7,847 nt of DNA from an uncultured Emergencia sp. (GTDB taxonomy: Bacteria > Bacillota > Clostridia > Peptostreptococcales > Anaerovoracaceae). How positions within the stretch are numbered: position 1 is the stretch's first letter; the number at the start of each line of letters is the position of its first letter. The notes under the pieces were generated by a model. It saw only the letters and a program-made list of their open reading frames with translations. It did not search any database and was not told the origin of the DNA. Position numbers and translations under genes: made by a program. Location of the stretch: contig CALLDR010000114.1 of the NCBI GenBank assembly GCA_937997955.1, positions 1-7,847 of the forward strand, in the 5' to 3' direction. Below, piece by piece: positions 6,691 to 7,847 of this stretch.

Positions 6691-7482
6691 ATGGCACTTC
6701 AATATCATACAAAGTTAAACGACGGCGACATCGCCCCTTATGTCCTGCTGCCGGGCGATCCTAAGAGGGTGGAAACGGTGGCGTCCTTTTGGGACGAAGC
6801 CCATCTGGTAGCCGATAACAGAGAGCATGTCACCTACACAGGAAGCTACAAAGGCATGCCGATCTCCTGCACCAGTACGGGTATGGGCTGCCCTTCCACC
6901 TCCATCGCCATGGAGGAACTGGCCCGGGTGGGAGCTACCACATTTCTCCGCATCGGAACCTGCGGTACTTTTCAGGATTTTATCAAGATCGGTGATATCA
7001 TCGTATTTGATTCTGCCTGCCGTTACGACGGCGCTTCTCACTTGTACGCACCGCCGGAATATCCTGCCGCTGCCCATTACCAGGTGATCAACGCCTGCAT
7101 CGCGGCCTGCGAAGCCTGCGGTTATCCGTACCACGTAGGCGCCACCAGAACGGCGGACACATTTTTCGCGGGACATCCTCGTCCCGGCTCCTCTTATAAC
7201 GACTACTGGCACTCCAGCTGGGAGCATTTCTTTGAGGATCTGAAGCGAATGAACGTATACGGCGCTGAGATGGAGGCCTCTGTCATCATGGTCCTGGCCC
7301 GCCTGTGGGGACTGCGGGCCGGCGGCATCGCTGTCACATTGGACAACATGCTGACCGTCTCCGGCGAGGAAGGCCAGTTCGATCCGGACAGCCAGCTGGA
7401 TCACTCCGCCGACAGCATCGAAAAGCTGTCAAAGGCCGGCTGTGAAGCGCTGTACCAGATTTATCTGGCAGATCAGAAATGA
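6691..7482 (+). CDS. udp: Uridine phosphorylase-like nucleoside phosphorylase (NP-I family)
   Basis: This 263-residue cytoplasmic enzyme should cleave a nucleoside with phosphate to a free base and (deoxy)ribose-1-phosphate. Motifs appear in NP-I order: His6, PGDPKR (21-26), NREH (43-46, Arg44), GMGCPSTSIAMEEL (64-77), FLRIGTCG (85-92, Arg87 and Thr90 for phosphate), RYDGAS (111-116), TADTFFAG (154-161) and EMEAS (193-197, Glu195 for ribose). The RYDGAS...APPEYPA block and GCPSTS resemble E. coli Udp more than DeoD. However, the uracil-binding segment, GQER in E. coli Udp (Gln166, Arg168), reads GHPR here (His162, Arg164). In addition, Asp218 (TLDNM) falls where purine nucleoside phosphorylases carry their catalytic Asp, so base preference is uncertain. 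It sits 30 nt behind gpmI with AGGAGG (6675-6680) 10 nt before the ATG, no promoter between, and a terminator after the stop. The symbol udp is by similarity. Confidence 0.85.
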   Translation: MALQYHTKLNDGDIAPYVLLPGDPKRVETVASFWDEAHLVADNREHVTYTGSYKGMPISCTSTGMGCPSTSIAMEELARVGATTFLRIGTCGTFQDFIKIGDIIVFDSACRYDGASHLYAPPEYPAAAHYQVINACIAACEACGYPYHVGATRTADTFFAGHPRPGSSYNDYWHSSWEHFFEDLKRMNVYGAEMEASVIMVLARLWGLRAGGIAVTLDNMLTVSGEEGQFDPDSQLDHSADSIEKLSKAGCEALYQIYLADQK

Positions 7483-7493
7483 ATAGGGAAACA

Positions 7494-7523
7494 ACAAAGA
7501 GGCTGCTGCTGCAGCCTCTTTGT
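7494..7523. terminator. Bidirectional intrinsic terminator between udp and the Rpn-like gene
   Basis: CAAAGAGGCTGC (7495-7506) pairs perfectly with GCAGCCTCTTTG (7511-7522) around a TGCT loop, and an A-T pair at 7494/7523 extends the stem to 13 bp. On the plus strand it is followed by TATTTATT, 12 nt after the udp stop. On the minus strand it is followed by TTGTTT. It lies between two convergent genes and can serve both, although neither U-tract is uninterrupted. Confidence 0.85.
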
Positions 7524-7566
7524 ATTTATTGCGTTTCCTGCCTTATTATTCTTTTATTTCTTTTAT

Positions 7567-7847
7567 TTATTCCGCGTTCGGCGTATCTGTCTCTGCCCCG
7601 AGGGATTCAATAGTCTCAGCGGTCAATCCGGTTATCTCAGCGATTTCATCCACGCTCATGCCGGAGGCCTTCATACTGCGAATGATCTCTGCGCGTCCTT
7701 CCGCGAGACCGGACTTGTGACCTTCCTCAAGACCGGATTTATGACCTGCCTCGTAGCCGTCCTCTCTGGCAAGATCTCTGGCCTCCTCTTCTGTCATCTC
7801 CATGTACAGCATGCTGATAACCTCCGTTCCGTATTTCTCAAGAAAGT
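7567..7847 (-). CDS. Rpn family / PD-(D/E)XK nuclease transposase-like protein, C-terminal tail only
   Basis: The frame is open to the right edge, so the N-terminal nuclease domain is not visible; about 92 codons are seen. The visible part starts FLEKYGTEVISMLYMEM, upstream of the ATG at 7812, so that ATG is internal rather than the true start. It continues through a charged helix (TEEEARDLAREDGYEAG), two 8-residue repeats (GHKSGLEE, GHKSGLAE), and ends in a predicted helix-turn-helix-like segment MSVDEIAEITGLTAETIESL. This linker-plus-tail layout is typical of Rpn and related PD-(D/E)XK putative transposases, which are RecA-independent recombination-promoting nucleases or uncharacterised relatives. 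The diagnostic catalytic residues are outside the window, so the call rests on the tail alone. The gene is convergent with udp and shares its terminator. Confidence 0.7.
   Translation of the reverse strand, partial: FLEKYGTEVISMLYMEMTEEEARDLAREDGYEAGHKSGLEEGHKSGLAEGRAEIIRSMKASGMSVDEIAEITGLTAETIESLGAETDTPNAE
7707..7752 (-). repeat. In-frame direct repeat, two 22-bp units at 24-bp period
   Basis: Units at 7707-7728 and 7731-7752 differ at three positions and are spaced by 24 bp, which is 8 codons. They encode the repeated GHKSGLEE/GHKSGLAE segment in the Rpn-like tail. Because the period is a multiple of three, copy-number change would keep the frame. Such Gly-Glu-rich 4- or 8-residue repeats are common in the linkers of this family and vary in number between homologues. 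Confidence 0.75.

Noticed and set aside
6715..7404. 229-codon minus-strand frame antisense to the nucleoside phosphorylase
   Set aside because: It is a shadow of a complete NP-I enzyme with all motifs in order, and has no independent coding evidence.
1..7847. CRISPR array, tRNA, rRNA, insertion sequence ends or att sites
   Set aside because: No regularly spaced repeats, cloverleaf sequence, rRNA signature, transposase core or terminal inverted repeats were seen. The Rpn-like tail alone does not define a mobile element.

Overview
The window reads as chromosomal DNA from a Gram-positive anaerobe of the class Clostridia, probably gut-associated; no genus can be named from the sequence alone. 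Four things point this way: an AddA-type (rather than RecB-type) recombination nuclease, a Mn-dependent cofactor-independent phosphoglycerate mutase, strong AGGAGG-like ribosome binding sites, and partial genes from two families common in such genomes (AAA-ATPase-like/PD-(D/E)XK and Rpn/PD-(D/E)XK transposase-like). Coding DNA looks moderately G+C rich by eye, while the spacers are A+T rich.

Layout, left to right. (1) Positions 1-292, minus strand: the N-terminal 97 codons of an AAA-ATPase-like protein, with its own good promoter at 336-364. (2) 391-1257, minus: a YjjU-like patatin-family hydrolase. (3) 1260-4793, minus: full-length addA, helicase plus nuclease. The patatin gene starts 2 nt after the addA stop and its Shine-Dalgarno lies in the last addA codons, so the two are very probably co-translated. 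(4) 4794-5121: a 328-bp divergent spacer. It holds back-to-back extended -10 elements forming an almost perfect inverted repeat, and a long putative addA leader with a tandem 10-mer. (5) 5122-6660, plus: gpmI. (6) 6691-7482, plus: a uridine-phosphorylase-like NP-I family enzyme 30 nt behind gpmI, probably the same operon, closed by a strong 12-13 bp hairpin at 7494-7523. (7) 7567-7847, minus: the C-terminal tail of an Rpn/PD-(D/E)XK transposase-like protein, running off the right edge.

Functionally there are two divergent units. The left one handles double-strand-break processing (AddA) plus a lipid/ester hydrolase of unknown substrate. The right one handles central carbon metabolism: lower glycolysis (GpmI) and nucleoside phosphorolysis, which releases pentose-1-phosphate that can feed glycolysis. 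The outer genes are fast-evolving accessory families.

I found no convincing undescribed system. The best leads are the symmetric divergent promoter, addA separated from any addB and coupled to a patatin gene, and the altered base-recognition segment of the nucleoside phosphorylase.
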